Assembly (NCBI GenBank): GCA_026214975.1
Contig: JAOBSW010000584.1
Coordinates: 1-64,000, forward strand
Direction: 5' to 3'
Length of the DNA stretch: 64,000 nucleotides
Source of the DNA: Gentiana macrophylla
Taxonomy: Eukaryota; Streptophyta; Magnoliopsida; Gentianales; Gentianaceae
A model generated the notes under the pieces. It did not search any database. It was not told the DNA's origin and saw nothing but the letters and a program-made list of their open reading frames with translations. Numbering within the stretch: the stretch's first letter is position 1; the number at the start of each line of letters is the position of its first letter. Below, piece by piece: positions 33,900-45,437 of the stretch. Position numbers and translations under genes: made by a program.

Positions 33900-34189
33900 T
33901 GTTAAGGGTAATGCTACATGGATAGGATGCTTCTTGGATCACATGGGCATTTAATCACTTGGCAACAAAATCAGTTAAGGCGGTTACAACAGAATTAGAT
34001 CAAGCTGAGTGGTATAAATAGCAATTGACAATCACATTGTAAATCACAAGTGTTAATGATAGCTTAGAATGAACTACAAAAGCTGTATTTTAGTTTTCAG
34101 ATTTTCCCGCTCTTTTTATTTCTTCCTTCTTCATTTTTTCTGTAATTCGTCTTTGTTAATTCGATCAAGTTCTAATCCAAAATTCAACA
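33900..34189 (+). repeat. Copia 3' LTR (290 bp)
   Basis: Same termini as the 5' LTR. It is 27 bp shorter because of a 4-bp and an approximately 24-bp gap, plus a few point differences. Confidence 0.9.
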
Positions 34190-34212
34190 TATATATATAT
34201 ATATATATATAT

Positions 34213-34914
34213 GGTAATGATAGAGTTACTCTCTCCAGTATACATCATTTTCACACCCAACATAATTTTGTGGTTTTGATTTTTTAAAGTTTTTTTTAAT
34301 CATTTCTATAAGTGAAAAATATGTTGTGAGGTGATGATGATGTAAAAATGGAGTAGAGTTGAGGAAGTAACTCTATAACTCCACATATATATATATATAT
34401 ATATATATATTCAAATAATTCGGAAATGGGCTAGCTGTGGCATTACCATGGTTGTAAAAACTGCTATCCAAGGACCAAGAGACTATGGGTTTAAGCCTCC
34501 CTTAAGACAAAAAGGGTGTGTGCGTTTGTAATTGAGATTTCGTCTCCGTCAGAAAAATAAGAAAATTTAAGTAATCAGAAATGGAGAAAAGAATTATTTA
34601 TTATATTGACGGATCTAATTTTTGTTCTCACTGTAATGTAGAATAACCTTCATCACCACGCATTAGGCAGATCCAACTCACAATTATATAAAACATATCT
34701 AAAAAAAAAAATATGGACCGTTTCAAATGAAGCAGCAAGCTGTACGAATTGAATGGTGGAATCAGTTCATTGACGATATATAGATGGTGGTTGAATTTCA
34801 CGTCAACTTTAGGTTTATCTTATTGCATGCATTAGTGTGTACTGTATATTGAAAATTAGAGTAGATTTACTTTCAGGTCAAGGAATGGGAAAGAATTATC
34901 AACGCTCGGAAAAC
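34213..34914. other. Spacer with AT runs and a possible SINE piece
   Basis: Contains an (AT)n run at about 34386-34410 and a short tRNA-like stretch around 34485 ('gggtttaagcctccc') that could be the B-box end of a SINE, without clear target duplication. No gene seen. Confidence 0.4.
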
Positions 34915-35261
34915 GGCTAAATTACAATTTTGGTCCTCTAACTAGACACGTTTTTCGATTTTGGTCCTAGTTTTTCTCCGACGTCAATTTTAGTCCTGTA
35001 AGTGGTCTTTTTTTGCAAAAATAGTCCTGAACGCCGGAAAGACCACTCATAGGACTAAAATTGTCGCCGGAAAGACCACTTATAGGACTCAAATTGTTGC
35101 CGGAAAAGACCAATTTTAGTCCTGTAAGTGGTCTTTCCGGCGTTCAGGACTATTTTTACAAAAAAAAAAACCATTTACAGGACTAAAATTGTTGCCGGAG
35201 AAAAACCAGGACCAAAATCGAAAAACGTGTCTAGTTAGAGGACTAAAATTGTAATTTAGCC
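34915..35261. mobile_element. Mutator-type foldback MITE, complete copy (347 bp)
   Basis: Ends GGCTAAATTACAATTTT and AAAATTGTAATTTAGCC are perfect inverted repeats, and the inverted symmetry extends over most of the element. It is flanked by CTCGGAAAAC at 34905-34914 and 35262-35271 (10-bp target duplication). This length of duplication is characteristic of Mutator-superfamily insertion. No ORF. Confidence 0.9.
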
Positions 35262-35271
35262 CTCGGAAAAC

Positions 35272-36294
35272 TAACGTCTAATTTATCTTTTTAGAATCCG
35301 TCAATCCTTCCTTTCCAAAAAAATAATAATAATAATAATCCGTCAATCCAATATATATATAATACATTAGATTTTTGTCCGGAAGGACAAAATTACCAAA
35401 AAAATCGGATAGAAGAAAACTGTAATTTAATAAGGACAAAAGTAACAATTATGAAGTAACAAATATGGAATATAGTAAATATGAAATAACAATTGTGAAA
35501 TACAAAGTAACATTAACACGTGAAGTAACAATTTTAAAATAACAATTGTGTTTTTGTTCTTTATAATAATAAAAATGTTACTTTTATCTTTCCAGACCCA
35601 TTTATTAATTTTTTTGTCCTTGTGGCCCTTTCCCCCTATGATACATATATAGGGTCGGAAATAGATATGCAGCCTCTACTCAATATAATACATACCAATC
35701 CCAGAATATTAATATATTTATGTATTGGTTATATATCTTTTGGACCATGTAGCTTGACAGATATTCAGGGGACCCTATTCGCGGCGGGTGCTGGACGCAG
35801 GACATCCAATAGAATATAGAAGTGGCTGCAAATTTTAAAAAGACAAATAATTAAAAAAAAATTAAGGCGACAAACAAAATGCATACATAATACATATATT
35901 TTATTCGGATCGAGATGGACATTTGCCTCCTTAATTGTGATTACCCCTCAAAAAAAAAATTTGTGATTACCAGAAGAAAAAAAGAAGAAACAAAAAAAAG
36001 AATATCACTTTCGGTGAAACGAAAGGAATGAAAAAATTTAAGATGTTTAGCCATAATTAATTAACAATTCCCCTGAAGGACCAAAAAGTACAATATTGAA
36101 CCAGTGAAATGTCCCACAAGTAGACATGCTTATATCAATCCACATAAATTCTTTCTACGCTAAGATTATGATATCTAGCCGATGGATGTCAATATTGTAT
36201 TTTTGAATGGACTTCAATTTATATGCAACAACTAGCTAGAGGGGTTCATATATACATGACTAGAGCAAAAACTCTGCAAGTTGCTAAGATTGAA
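35272..36294. other. Spacer between MITE and copia remnant
   Basis: AT-rich. It carries fragments of the minisatellite family ('gtgaagtaacaat' units, 35430-35550). I see no supported gene; the open frame at 35622-35819 has no recognisable motif. Confidence 0.45.
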
Positions 36295-36526
36295 GAAAGT
36301 GGATTTAATCCACTTTCTATATTTGAAAAACTAGGGTTTCTTCTGAAAATGGAAAAACGAGAAAGGGAAAAAATATCTGGGTTTTATTATAAAGTCAATA
36401 ATGATAATTACAATAAGAAAACTCCTATTTATATGGGAGGCTGTGGACCCTACTATACATCAGCCAAAAGAAACAAATGCAACTTAATTACATATCTACT
36501 ATGTAATGCTAATATAATATGTAACA
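36200..36526 (-). repeat. Probable copia LTR remnant (minus strand)
   Basis: On the minus strand the RNase H frame is followed by the tract CTCTTGAGGGGGGG and then TGTTACATATTA at 36526, the pattern of PPT plus LTR start. The outer LTR end is not identifiable. It contains a palindrome at 36295-36317. Confidence 0.5.
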
Positions 36527-36533
36527 CCCCCCC

Positions 36534-37073
36534 TCAAGAGGGACTGGGGGAGCTATAGATGTCCTTCAAATGAAGACAGTTGAGCAGTGAATAGAATAGA
36601 GGACTGTCCAAAGCCTTGGTGAAGATATCTGCAATCTGATGCAATGATGGAACAGAAATGAGCTGCACTAGTCCCTCTTGAACACGATCCCGTATAACAT
36701 GGCAATCTATCTCTATATGCTTCGTTCGTTCGTGAAATATAGGATTCTTTGCCAGATTGATGGCACTGATGTTATCACAGTGTAAAGAGATGGGGGTGGG
36801 ATAATCAGAGCCAATGTCATGTGCAAGATAACATAACCACTGGATCTCACACACAGCCAAGGCCAAAGCTCTATATTCCGCTTCTGTAGAACTACGAGAT
36901 ACTGTAGTTTGCTTTTTTGTTCTCCATGACACAAGTGCATCTCCAACAAACATACAATACCCAGTAATGCTTCGACGAGTGTCCTTACGCGTGCCCCAAT
37001 CAGAATCAGCATATGCAGACCATTGCCATAAAAATGTTTGACTATCGCCATCATAGTAGACGGAAAGACACAT
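36534..37073 (-). pseudogene. Copia RNase H remnant
   Basis: A 179-codon minus-strand frame with YADSDWGTRKDTRRS, SRSSTEAEYRALA, LHCDNISAINLA and HERTKHIEID, i.e. the RNase H domain and C-terminal end of a copia polyprotein of a different family from the element at 29173-34189. Nothing of RT or integrase is left upstream (right side, 37074 on), so it is a 3'-end fragment attached to its PPT and LTR start. Confidence 0.85.
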
Positions 37074-38198
37074 AACTAATGTATGCTTTTGTTAAAGCTG
37101 TCCCATGTTAAGAGATGAACTTCCGTCACATCAAAACCCAGGTTTTGAGGATAAGACCCCTCTTATATGAGTTTGAGACTAAATTTTCTACAGCTTTAGA
37201 GTAACCGGATAATGTTAAAGATAATTCCCGAAAAACAATATGGCCTACCATTATTATGAGCAAATGAGAGAACATTAGACATAGTGTTTGAAAAAGCAAT
37301 ATTGTATTGATTTATATCAATTAATTCATAAAACTGATATGTACTATTAATCATTCTTGCATGCATATCAATATGAATTTAATATACATCGTAGAAAATC
37401 TCAAAGTTTATTATACGTGATTATATATAATTGTTACTATAAGTTGCGTTATACATGATGGTTGAGATTAAGGATACACACTTTAAATAAATTAATACGT
37501 AGTGAAATTAATTGAATTTTGAGATTTTTTCAGTTAAAAACAACATTCCGAAATACCCTCTCGTTTTATAATTTATGTAACAATGGAGAGAAGTAATACA
37601 AAATACAAGTCATTTTACTTTTTTCAATTTGTCTCATAATATAAGACATTTTTTTCCCTTCAAGACTATTATAAGACCTTCTACATGTTTGATTTATCTC
37701 ATAATATAAATATGAATCTATTGAAAGAAATGATGACATTTATCAACTTTCTCCATCCGTGTAAAAATTTCAAAAATTACTTATCAACATTGATCGATTG
37801 GTAATTACTGTGTCTCTTAACCCGGAGTTTCGAGTTTGAATCCTATTAGGAAAAAAAAAAGTTGCATTTATGTATATTTCAGGTCAACGTTGACATTACT
37901 TTAATTCTAGGGTGGAACCGAAGTTGATTATTGGGTTTCAAAAAAAATAATAAAAAAATAACAACGCGGAGATGACTTCGTCGCTGTATACATTAATAGT
38001 AGAATCCGTCATCATTATCAAATTCACATATACAAGTGTTTTCTCGAAATTTTTTTTTTTCCCGGACGTTAATTATCAGCACATAATTATTAATTTGGAC
38101 GAAGTCTGTCTTTTAATAAATTTCCACTGATCCATTATATTTAAATTACGCGGCAGAGAAAAGTACTTTTTTTTCTCGAAGGTATAAGGATTTATGAG
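37074..38198. other. Upstream region of the plus-strand laccase
   Basis: No ORF. A short tRNA-like stretch ('gagtttgaatcc' then ten A, about 37830-37860) could be a SINE tail. The rest is AT-rich, and the promoter of the laccase should lie in its last few hundred bases. Confidence 0.4.
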
Positions 38199-38206
38199 TA
38201 TAAATA
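38199..38206 (+). promoter_or_regulatory. TATA box of plus-strand laccase
   Basis: TATAAATA lies 108 bases before the ATG at 38307, the same distance as in the minus-strand paralogues. Confidence 0.6.
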
Positions 38207-38306
38207 GATGGCAAGAGAACAAAATATTATCACTCACACCAAACATTAATTTCAATTTTTCATAACTTCTTTTATTCTTTTTAATTTCCATCTGCAAATA
38301 ATCAAA

Positions 38307-40483
38307 ATGGCACGTCTTCGGTTGTTGCTCGTATACGCTTTGGTTCTTCTTGCTTCCTCATTTGCTTCTGCAAAAGTTGTAGACTATACATTTGATGTAA
38401 GCTTTAGCCCTACCTGTTAATTTGCATGTACATTTATTCTTCCTTCACCATATTTGCATGTAATGAATAATAAGATTTCGTTTTGGTAATTACAGGTGCA
38501 TGATCAAGAATTCGAGCGTCTGTGTGAGAAAAACGTGATCACGGTTGTAAATGGAACCTATCCCGGACCTACAATCTATGTAGATGAGGGTGATACCCTC
38601 GTCATTCATGTCCTTAACAACTCACCTTACAACCTCAGCATTCATTGGTAAGAAGTTTTCATTTTTGGATAATCATTTGACATTATTTTCTGTGTACATA
38701 ATGAGCTACTCAATAGTCAATATTCAGTCAGTGATCTAAGATATATATTGCATATGCAGGCATGGAATATTTCAAAAATTGACTCCATGGGCAGACGGAC
38801 CTGAATATGTTACTCAATGTCCTATTGTCCCGGTAATAGGTATACGATGAGTTTAACATAACACAACAAGAAGGAACTCTTTGGTGGCATGCACACTCTT
38901 CCTTTATGAGGGAAACTGTTCATGGCGCACTCATCATTCGTCCATCCAATGGTCGGTCTTACCCATTTCGGAAGCCTGATGGAGAGTTTCCTATTATCTT
39001 AGGTATTGATTATTCCTCAAAGGATATTACTATATATATGTGTTCGATAAATATACAATCGAAAAATAAAATATTATTAATGTTCAACAAACAAAATCAT
39101 GTTATTGCAGGAGAGTATTGGAAAGGAAACATCGTTGAAATGGACCAACAATCACTAATTACCGGAGCTCCATTCAATATATCCAATGCTTATACCATGA
39201 ATGGTCTACCTGGCGCTCTATATCCATGCTCAACAAACCGTAAGTACTATTATGTTATGCATGTATATTGAAGGAAGAATGCTCACACCTGCATGTTTGC
39301 TACATATATTTCCAAACTTGTTTAATGATTAACATCATAGTATTCATTATTCTTTTTTTTGTTCCCTCCACTTTATGCTTGGAAATCAGAAGTATTCAAG
39401 ATTAATGTTCAACATGGCAAAACATATTTGCTCCGCATTATCAACACAGCTCTTAGTACCAATCTCTTTTTTAAGATAGCCGGACACACCTTCACAGTTG
39501 TTGCAATTGATGCCTCATACACAAATCCTTATACCACCGATGTTGTTGTAATCGGCTCACTCGAGCATAGCTTGATGTTCTCTTGACCGCCAATCAACCT
39601 CCTGCGATGTATTACATGGCAGCACGTGCATACAAAGCCACCGTTTCTGGAGGATTTGACAACACCACCACAACTGGGATTCTAGCATATACACATGCGC
39701 CAAAAAATATACGTCCAAAAATGCCTATCCTTCCGGCTCTTAATGATACCCGGACAGCCAATAAATTCTACACTAGTTTGACAGGGCTTGTTTCAGCACC
39801 CTTCTATGGGAATGTTCCTCGTGAGGTAGATGAGCAAATGTTTGTCACAATTGGATTGAGTTTAGCTGCTTGTGGAGGACCAGAAATGCTAGTTGCCCCG
39901 GTCCGCTTGGCCAAAAGAGTTGCTAGCATGAATAATGCGTCATTCCTACTACCTTCCAAGACTTCGATCTTCGGAAGCATTCTACAATAAGAATACAGCC
40001 GGAGTATATACCACCGATTTTCCGAATCAACCTCCATTGGTGTTCAACTACACAGATGGTAATAATATTTTGAACCCGGCATTAGTGATGACTACAAAGT
40101 CAACAAAAGTGAAACCTCTTAAATTCAATTCAACAGTTCAAATTGTATTGCAAGACACCACGTTAGTGACAGTGGATAACCACCCAATGCACTTGCATGG
40201 GTTCAATTTCTATGTTTTGGCACAAGGCTTCGGAAACTTCAATGCAGCAAGGGACACCCGGAAGTTTAACTTCGTTAACCCACAATTGAGGAATACGATT
40301 GCAGTTCCAGTGGCTGGATGGGCTGTTATTCGGTTTCAAGTTGACAATCCGGGTATGTGGTATTTTCATTGTCACTTGGACGCACATTTGCATACCGGTT
40401 TGGGATTTGTGTTTGCTGTTGAGAACGGGCCAACGTCCTCAACTACGATACCTCCGCCACCTCATGATTTGCCCAAATGCTAG
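38307..40483 (+). pseudogene. LAC: Laccase (multicopper oxidase), third locus, frame-broken
   Basis: Exons with GT-AG borders: 38307-38396 (90 bp), 38496-38647 (152), 38760-39002 (243; sister gene 245), 39111-39239 (129), 39390-40483 (terminal). Exon 1 encodes a signal peptide (MARLRLLLVYALVLLASS). Copper motifs: SIHW/HG across the exon 2-3 junction, LWWHAHSSF in exon 3, HPMHLHGFNF and [12 protein letters not shown] in exon 5, and a C-terminal LPKC. The frame fails through two one-base losses in exon 3 (about 38830 and 38850) and shifts in exon 5 near 39572, 39870-39910 and 39975. All splice sites and catalytic motifs are intact, so either a recent pseudogene or uncorrected sequence is possible. 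It would oxidise phenolics in the apoplast. It is clearly divergent from the other two laccases and opposite in orientation. Confidence 0.85.
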
Positions 40484-40693
40484 AACTTTGAATCAACTCA
40501 GACTCAACTTGATTTATTGAATTACATTCTTATTCGGGGGAAACAAAACCCTTGATTGTATTTTATTACATTTTGAAAATTATTGTTTTTTTGGAAGCTT
40601 CATGTAAGTAGACTTAGACTTATACTAAATGAGTAAACACTCAATCACTATAAAAAGGTTTTTTACTTTTTCTTTTTAATGAACCGCTTAACA

Positions 40694-40696
<3 letters not shown>

Positions 40697-40748
<52 letters not shown>
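40697..40748. repeat. (AT)n microsatellite
   Basis: About 26 AT units lie between the laccase 3' flank and the LINE tail. Confidence 0.95.
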
Positions 40749-40751
<3 letters not shown>

Positions 40752-41176
40752 GACCTTTGAACGCAGCTGACTTTTTTTTCTTTTGAACAACAAGAAATTT
40801 TATTTATAAAAATCTAGCAAGACGCTAGATAACAAAAGGTTCAGATTACAAAAAAATATATCCAGGCCGTAGAAAATGTCAATTCACCAAACTAAAAAGC
40901 AAACAAGACAAACTCAACAACTCCAAACCGAACAAACATCGATTCAATACCCAACTAGTCATTATTGTTGCTCAAAGAAAGAGGATTGTTTGTCCAAGTC
41001 GTCCGATCATTGTTGATACTGCTTTTTCTTGTAGTTATCCACGCGAAGCTTCTTCCTTGAATCTCTCCAAATAAATTGTTGGCATTGGAAACTTTGGAGT
41101 TAAAAACAACAGAGTTTCTAGCCATCCAAATAGACAAAAAACAACCTTTTTGATAGAATCCCATATTAAAGATTTC

Positions 41177-42043
41177 TCACCATGCCTGCTCGCTAAAGGA
41201 ATGTAATGAAGAATGAATCCCAACCGTAAAATTCAACACAGGTATCGAAGTCCAAACAAAAATCTTGCACCAAATATATGAGGTAAATGAGCAAAAGAGA
41301 AATAAATGTGAAATATTCTCATCCACCTCCTTGCAGAAAGAACATAATTGATCGTCAACCGCAATACCTCTGTTTGCAACATGAGTGCGTGTGGGAACTC
41401 GATTGTGTGCAACCTTCCAATTAAAAATGTTAACTTTTGACGGAACAACATCATTCCACCTCCAAGAAAAAGAAAAAGAACGATCGTTGAATGCTGACAC
41501 ATTAAGCATGATCTTCTTTAACCGTGCCACTGAAAAGATACCATTGAAACTAAGCCTCCAAAATGATGTGTCGACATTGCCTGCAATGGGTGATACATAA
41601 GAGAGCAAAGCATTAAGATCAATAAATTCCCCCAACTCTCTCCCTCTTAACTCTCTTCTCCACTCCCAATCCCAACACCAAACCCCCTCTACAAACCTCC
41701 CTCTATCACTCACCACACACTCACTATCTTTCTCAAGTCGAAAAAGTCTCGGAAAATCTACTTCAAGAGTACGCTCCCCAACCCAAGAATCTTTCCAAAA
41801 TCTCATTTTATTTCCCATGCCTAGTTTCCATCCAACAGAGGATAGATGTTTCACCCCTTTATTTTCAATGTGGAACCCATTTTTTACAATACCGCACCAC
41901 ACTTTACCCTTTCCACTCCTCCCGACTCCCTCACTAAATCCTTCTTCCTTGCCATACAACGCACTAATAACTTCATTCCACAGCACACCATCTTCTGTTT
42001 TCCACCTCCACCACCATTTTCCTAGTAAGACAATATTTTGCAC
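41177..42043 (-). pseudogene. LINE C-terminal zf-RVT domain
   Basis: A 288-codon open frame. The first part carries W/G-rich LINE sequence (WGRWKTEDG-like; MGNKMRFWKDSW). Near its C-terminus are SFSWRWNDVVPSKVNIFNWKVAHNRVPTR and CSFCKEVDENISHLFLFC, the zf-RVT zinc-binding module found at the end of plant LINE ORF2. The open frame is long by chance of decay; it is not a host gene. Confidence 0.8.
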
Positions 42044-42158
42044 CCCAAGCCCCTAACCATTTTTGCTTCAATATTGTGTTCCGAGAAATCCAAGCAGTGT
42101 ATCTCTCGCCCTTGCCCCTCTCAAAAAAATTGAGCTCACAATTGTTCTAAGATGCGTA

Positions 42159-43671
42159 TCACAGCAATAGGAGCATGAAAAGCAGAGAAATAGTACAAGG
42201 GTAGACTCCCCATAACGCTTTGATCAGTATCAATCTGCCTCCCACAGATAAGAGTCTAGCTTTCCACCCAGCTAATTTTTGCTTCATCCTGTCGATGACC
42301 GGTTGCCAAGAAGAGATTCTATTCATGTTTTTCCCAACAGGAAGACCCAAATACATAAAAGGTAGAGAACCCGAGTTACAATGCAAAGCATCCGCACCCT
42401 TACTAAGCTCCATGTCACAAACATTTAAACCAAACAATTTACTCTTACCCATATTTATTTTCAACCCTGATACCGTAGAAAAGATTCAAAAGGTTGTCAA
42501 TATCCCATTCTCCAAAAAATATGGCATCATCGGTGAATTGAAAGTGAGAAATTTTTAGACCTCCCTTGTTCAAATATATCCCTTTTACATAATTTTCTGC
42601 ACCGCTTCGCACATCATAACATTAAGAGTATCGGCAATGAGCAAAAAAAGAAACGGGGAAAAATGATCTCCTTGTCTAATACCTCTTTCCATCCGAAATT
42701 CCTTAGTGGGGCTACCATTGATTAGTACTGAAACTCTAGCAGAGAATAAGCAGCCACGGATCCATTTCCTCCAAGTACCCCTAAAATTCATTTGACCCAT
42801 AATAGAATCCAAAAACGCCCAATTAACAGAATCAAAAGCTTTTTCGAAATCTGCCTTAAAGATGAAAGCGTGTTGCTTTCTTCTTTTAACAAAATCCACG
42901 ACCTCATTAGCCACCAACACACCGTCTAAAAATATGTCTACCTGCAACGTAAGCCGTTTGATAGCCCCCTATAATTTTATTAAGAACCTTCTTCAATCTC
43001 TCAGCAAGGACCTTTGAAATAATTTTGTAGACCGAACTGATCAAGCTAATAGGCCTAAAGTCTTTGAAATGAGTGGGATTGTTCTTTTTCGGAATCAAAG
43101 CGATGAAGGAGGAATTGCAACCAGTTTCAAGAGTCCCCCGAACTTCGAAGTACTTGATACAATTCATAACATCACTTCTCACCAGGTTCTATTGCGCTTT
43201 AAAAAAACCAAGAGTGAAACCGTCCGGACCCGGTGCCTTGTTGCTACCACAACTCCAAACTGCCTTCTTTACTTCAATATCATGAAAAGACCTTTCTAAT
43301 TCATTTCTCATATCATTACACAACTTGCTAAACTTGTCACTCTCAAAAGATGGTCTCGATCTCCTTGTTTCTTTAAACAAATTACTAAAGTGATTGACAG
43401 CCTCCAACTTGATATCCTCTGGATTCTCAGTCCATTTCCCATCCAATACCATCCCAAAAATATAATTTTCATTTCTTTTACCTTTGATCATGCTATGGAA
43501 AAATTTTGAGTTATCATCACCTTCCTGAATCCATTTGACCCTGGATTTTTGTCTCAGCATATTATAAAAAATCTTGCCTTTCTCAAACAAAGTATTGATC
43601 GCATTAATCCTCTTCTCAACCTCCTTTTCATCTAAGGTTTTATTCTCTGCTAGAACATCAAACTTATGCAT
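42159..43671 (-). pseudogene. LINE reverse transcriptase
   Basis: Pieces in order on the minus strand: 43671-43189 (WIQEGDDNSKFFHS, then SNKAPGPDGFTLGFF), 43182-42907 (ALIPKKN, FRPISLISSVYKIISKVLAERL), 42947-42585 (FKADFEKAFDSVNWAFLD with the first catalytic Asp; GIRQGDHFSPFLF), a FTDDAIFF box at about 42520-42545 (the catalytic DD), and 42464-42159 (YLGLPVGKN, WKARLLSVGGRL). These are the standard RT blocks of plant L1 LINEs, split over several frames. Confidence 0.85.
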
Positions 43672-43674
43672 CTA

Positions 43675-43954
43675 AGGGTTTTTTTTTTTTTTGAGAACAG
43701 CCAAGATATAATCATTATCAGCAAGATATCGGTGATAGTTAGATATGGATATATCATGATCTTTTTTTTAGAACTTTTGGCGAGTTTGTCAGATGGCTTG
43801 GGGTTTGGAATAATCACTTTAGGATGGAGGACTTTTTAAATTTTCAACAAGCTGCTTGGCTAATTTTGGACTGTTGGAAACATTTTGTAACTTGTTTTAG
43901 CATCTTGTCGATAATGATTATATCTTGGCATGCTCAAAAAAAAAAAAGGTTGAC
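43675..43954. mobile_element. Foldback insertion within the LINE
   Basis: The arms are T14 followed by gagaacagccaagatataa (43680-43710) and its reverse complement ending in A12 (43920-43950), about 34 bp each beyond the homopolymers. CATCT occurs just outside both ends and may be the target duplication. The LINE reading resumes on either side. Confidence 0.6.
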
Positions 43955-44288
43955 ATCTTCTTTCAGATTAGCAAGAACGGTTTTGCTCAGCTTTTAAGAG
44001 TTTTTTTCACATTTTTCAACTTTTCCTTTAGTACCCAACCAGTCTACCACTGGGACTACAATCATTCTAGGCTTGAGACACAATATCATCAAAGTCCGCA
44101 TGTTCCATCCCATAATCGAAAAAATTTAAAGGAACAAGCACAAAGTCATTATCATTTTGTTTTAGTAGAAGGGACAATGATATGAAATTCCTCTCTCAAG
44201 AGCAACCAAAGAAAGATTTTTCCAAATATTAATAACATCTGGAGAAACCAAGAATCTATCCAATCTAAACTTGGTGACTTTGAATCAA

Positions 44289-44866
44289 GAAAAAAAGAAA
44301 AAGAAAAAAAAAAAAAGACAACGGAAAATTGTATTGTCACGACAATAATTACTGTTGTGATAAATGACACAACATGCTTGTACAATACTCAAGGCTGTAA
44401 AAATTTGTCGTGTCTATCATTGGGCCACAATTGTAATGTGGTAGCCCTGGCTAATTGTTATTAGGTAATGTTACTACCACAATCTTGTAAACATTGATAC
44501 AAATGCAAAAAGCTAACAATGGAGTGACCGTTAACGTATATAAAATGTTAATTATGTACTATATATCCCATCAGGTTAAGTTTTTTAAAAAGATGATAGT
44601 TCTAAAAATAGTTTCATAGCGAGATGTCATGCATTCAAACCCTGCTGCAAGCATAGTTTTCCAAAAAACCAAGTGTTGGGCCTCTTTAAAAAAAAAAGCC
44701 CCTACCTCCGTAGTCTGTACCAAAATATAAATCTATTTGGATATTTCACACCGTTTAAAAAAATTGGTTAGGTTGGTTATGTGAATTAATTTTAATGAAA
44801 AGTCTAAAATACCTTTTGACAGCAATTAATGCAACGATCGTAAAGTAGTGAAAATAATATGTGAAT
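44289..44866. other. Spacer with a TRIM-like fragment
   Basis: At about 44525-44690 it matches the TRIM-like array ('tataaaatgttaattatgta', 'attcaaaccctgctgc', 'caagtgttgggcctc'). The rest is AT-rich and ends at the MITE target duplication TATGTGAAT (44858-44866). Confidence 0.5.
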
Positions 44867-45209
44867 GGCTAAATTACAATTTTAGTCCTCTAACTAGCCT
44901 ATTTTTCGATTTTGGTCCTATTTTTTCTCCGGCGACAATTTTAGTCCTGTAAGTGTTTTTTTTTGCAAAAATAGTCCTGAAAGCCGGAAAGACCACTTAC
45001 AGGACTAAAATTGTCGCCGGAAAGACCACTTATAGGACTGAAATTGTCGCCGGAAAATACCAATTTTAGTCCTGTAAGTGGTCTTTCCGGCATTCAGGAC
45101 TATTTTTGCAAAAAATAGACCACTTACAGGACTAAAATTGTCACCGGAGAAAAAATAGGACCAAAATCGAAAAACAGGCTAGTTAGAGGACTAAAATTGT
45201 AATTTAGCC
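44867..45209. mobile_element. Mutator-type foldback MITE, copy B (343 bp)
   Basis: Termini GGCTAAATTAC and GTAATTTAGCC with extended inverted symmetry. It is flanked by TATGTGAAT at 44858-44866 and 45210-45218 (9-bp target duplication). Confidence 0.9.
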
Positions 45210-45437
45210 TATGTGAATATATAATAAATAGACTTTTGCCAAGAAAAACACATTTACTAATAAATCAAGTTATAAGTACACACATGATTAATAAAGACAA
45301 AATTAATTTACAGTTCCGATTAATACCCCTATTTTATAATTATATGTGTATACTTTTTTTCCATATATAGTTGGTGGTTACAACTAAAACGTAAATAAAG
45401 GGAACTAAATCCTAGCAATTAAAGGTGGAGTAATTAT

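Larger units (their letters stand above)
29173..34189 (+). mobile_element. Full-length Ty1/copia retrotransposon (about 5.0 kb), decayed
   Basis: 5' LTR 29173-29489, tRNA-iMet primer site TGGTATCAGAGC (29490-29501), gag, disrupted protease, integrase, RT, RNase H (the copia order), polypurine tract AGCTTGAGGGGGG (33888-33899) and 3' LTR 33900-34189. LTR termini are TGTT/AACA. The target duplication is hidden in the AT microsatellite. The pol reading frame changes at about 30738, 32090 and 33168, and stops at 30235 and 30472 interrupt gag, so the copy is not autonomous as read. The size and DUF4219-type gag suggest an Ale/Retrofit-like lineage, which is only an inference. Confidence 0.9.
40770..44288 (-). 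mobile_element. L1-type LINE, 5'-truncated and decayed
   Basis: On the minus strand: endonuclease-RT linker (about 44283-43955; FRLDRFLVSPDV, then ERGISYHCPF), reverse transcriptase (43671-42160), and zinc-binding zf-RVT region (42043-41177), ending in an A-rich tail seen as a T run at about 40771-40779. The nuclease domain proper and ORF1 are missing. A foldback insertion (about 43675-43954) splits linker and RT. There are at least five frame changes. LINE proteins copy their own RNA at a nicked target. Confidence 0.85.

Noticed and set aside
35622..35819. 65-codon open frame in the spacer
   Set aside because: No motif, no conserved copy, no convincing promoter or splice context.
41817..42056. 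Plus-strand open frames across the LINE
   Set aside because: Antisense shadows of the zf-RVT and RT coding sequence on the minus strand.
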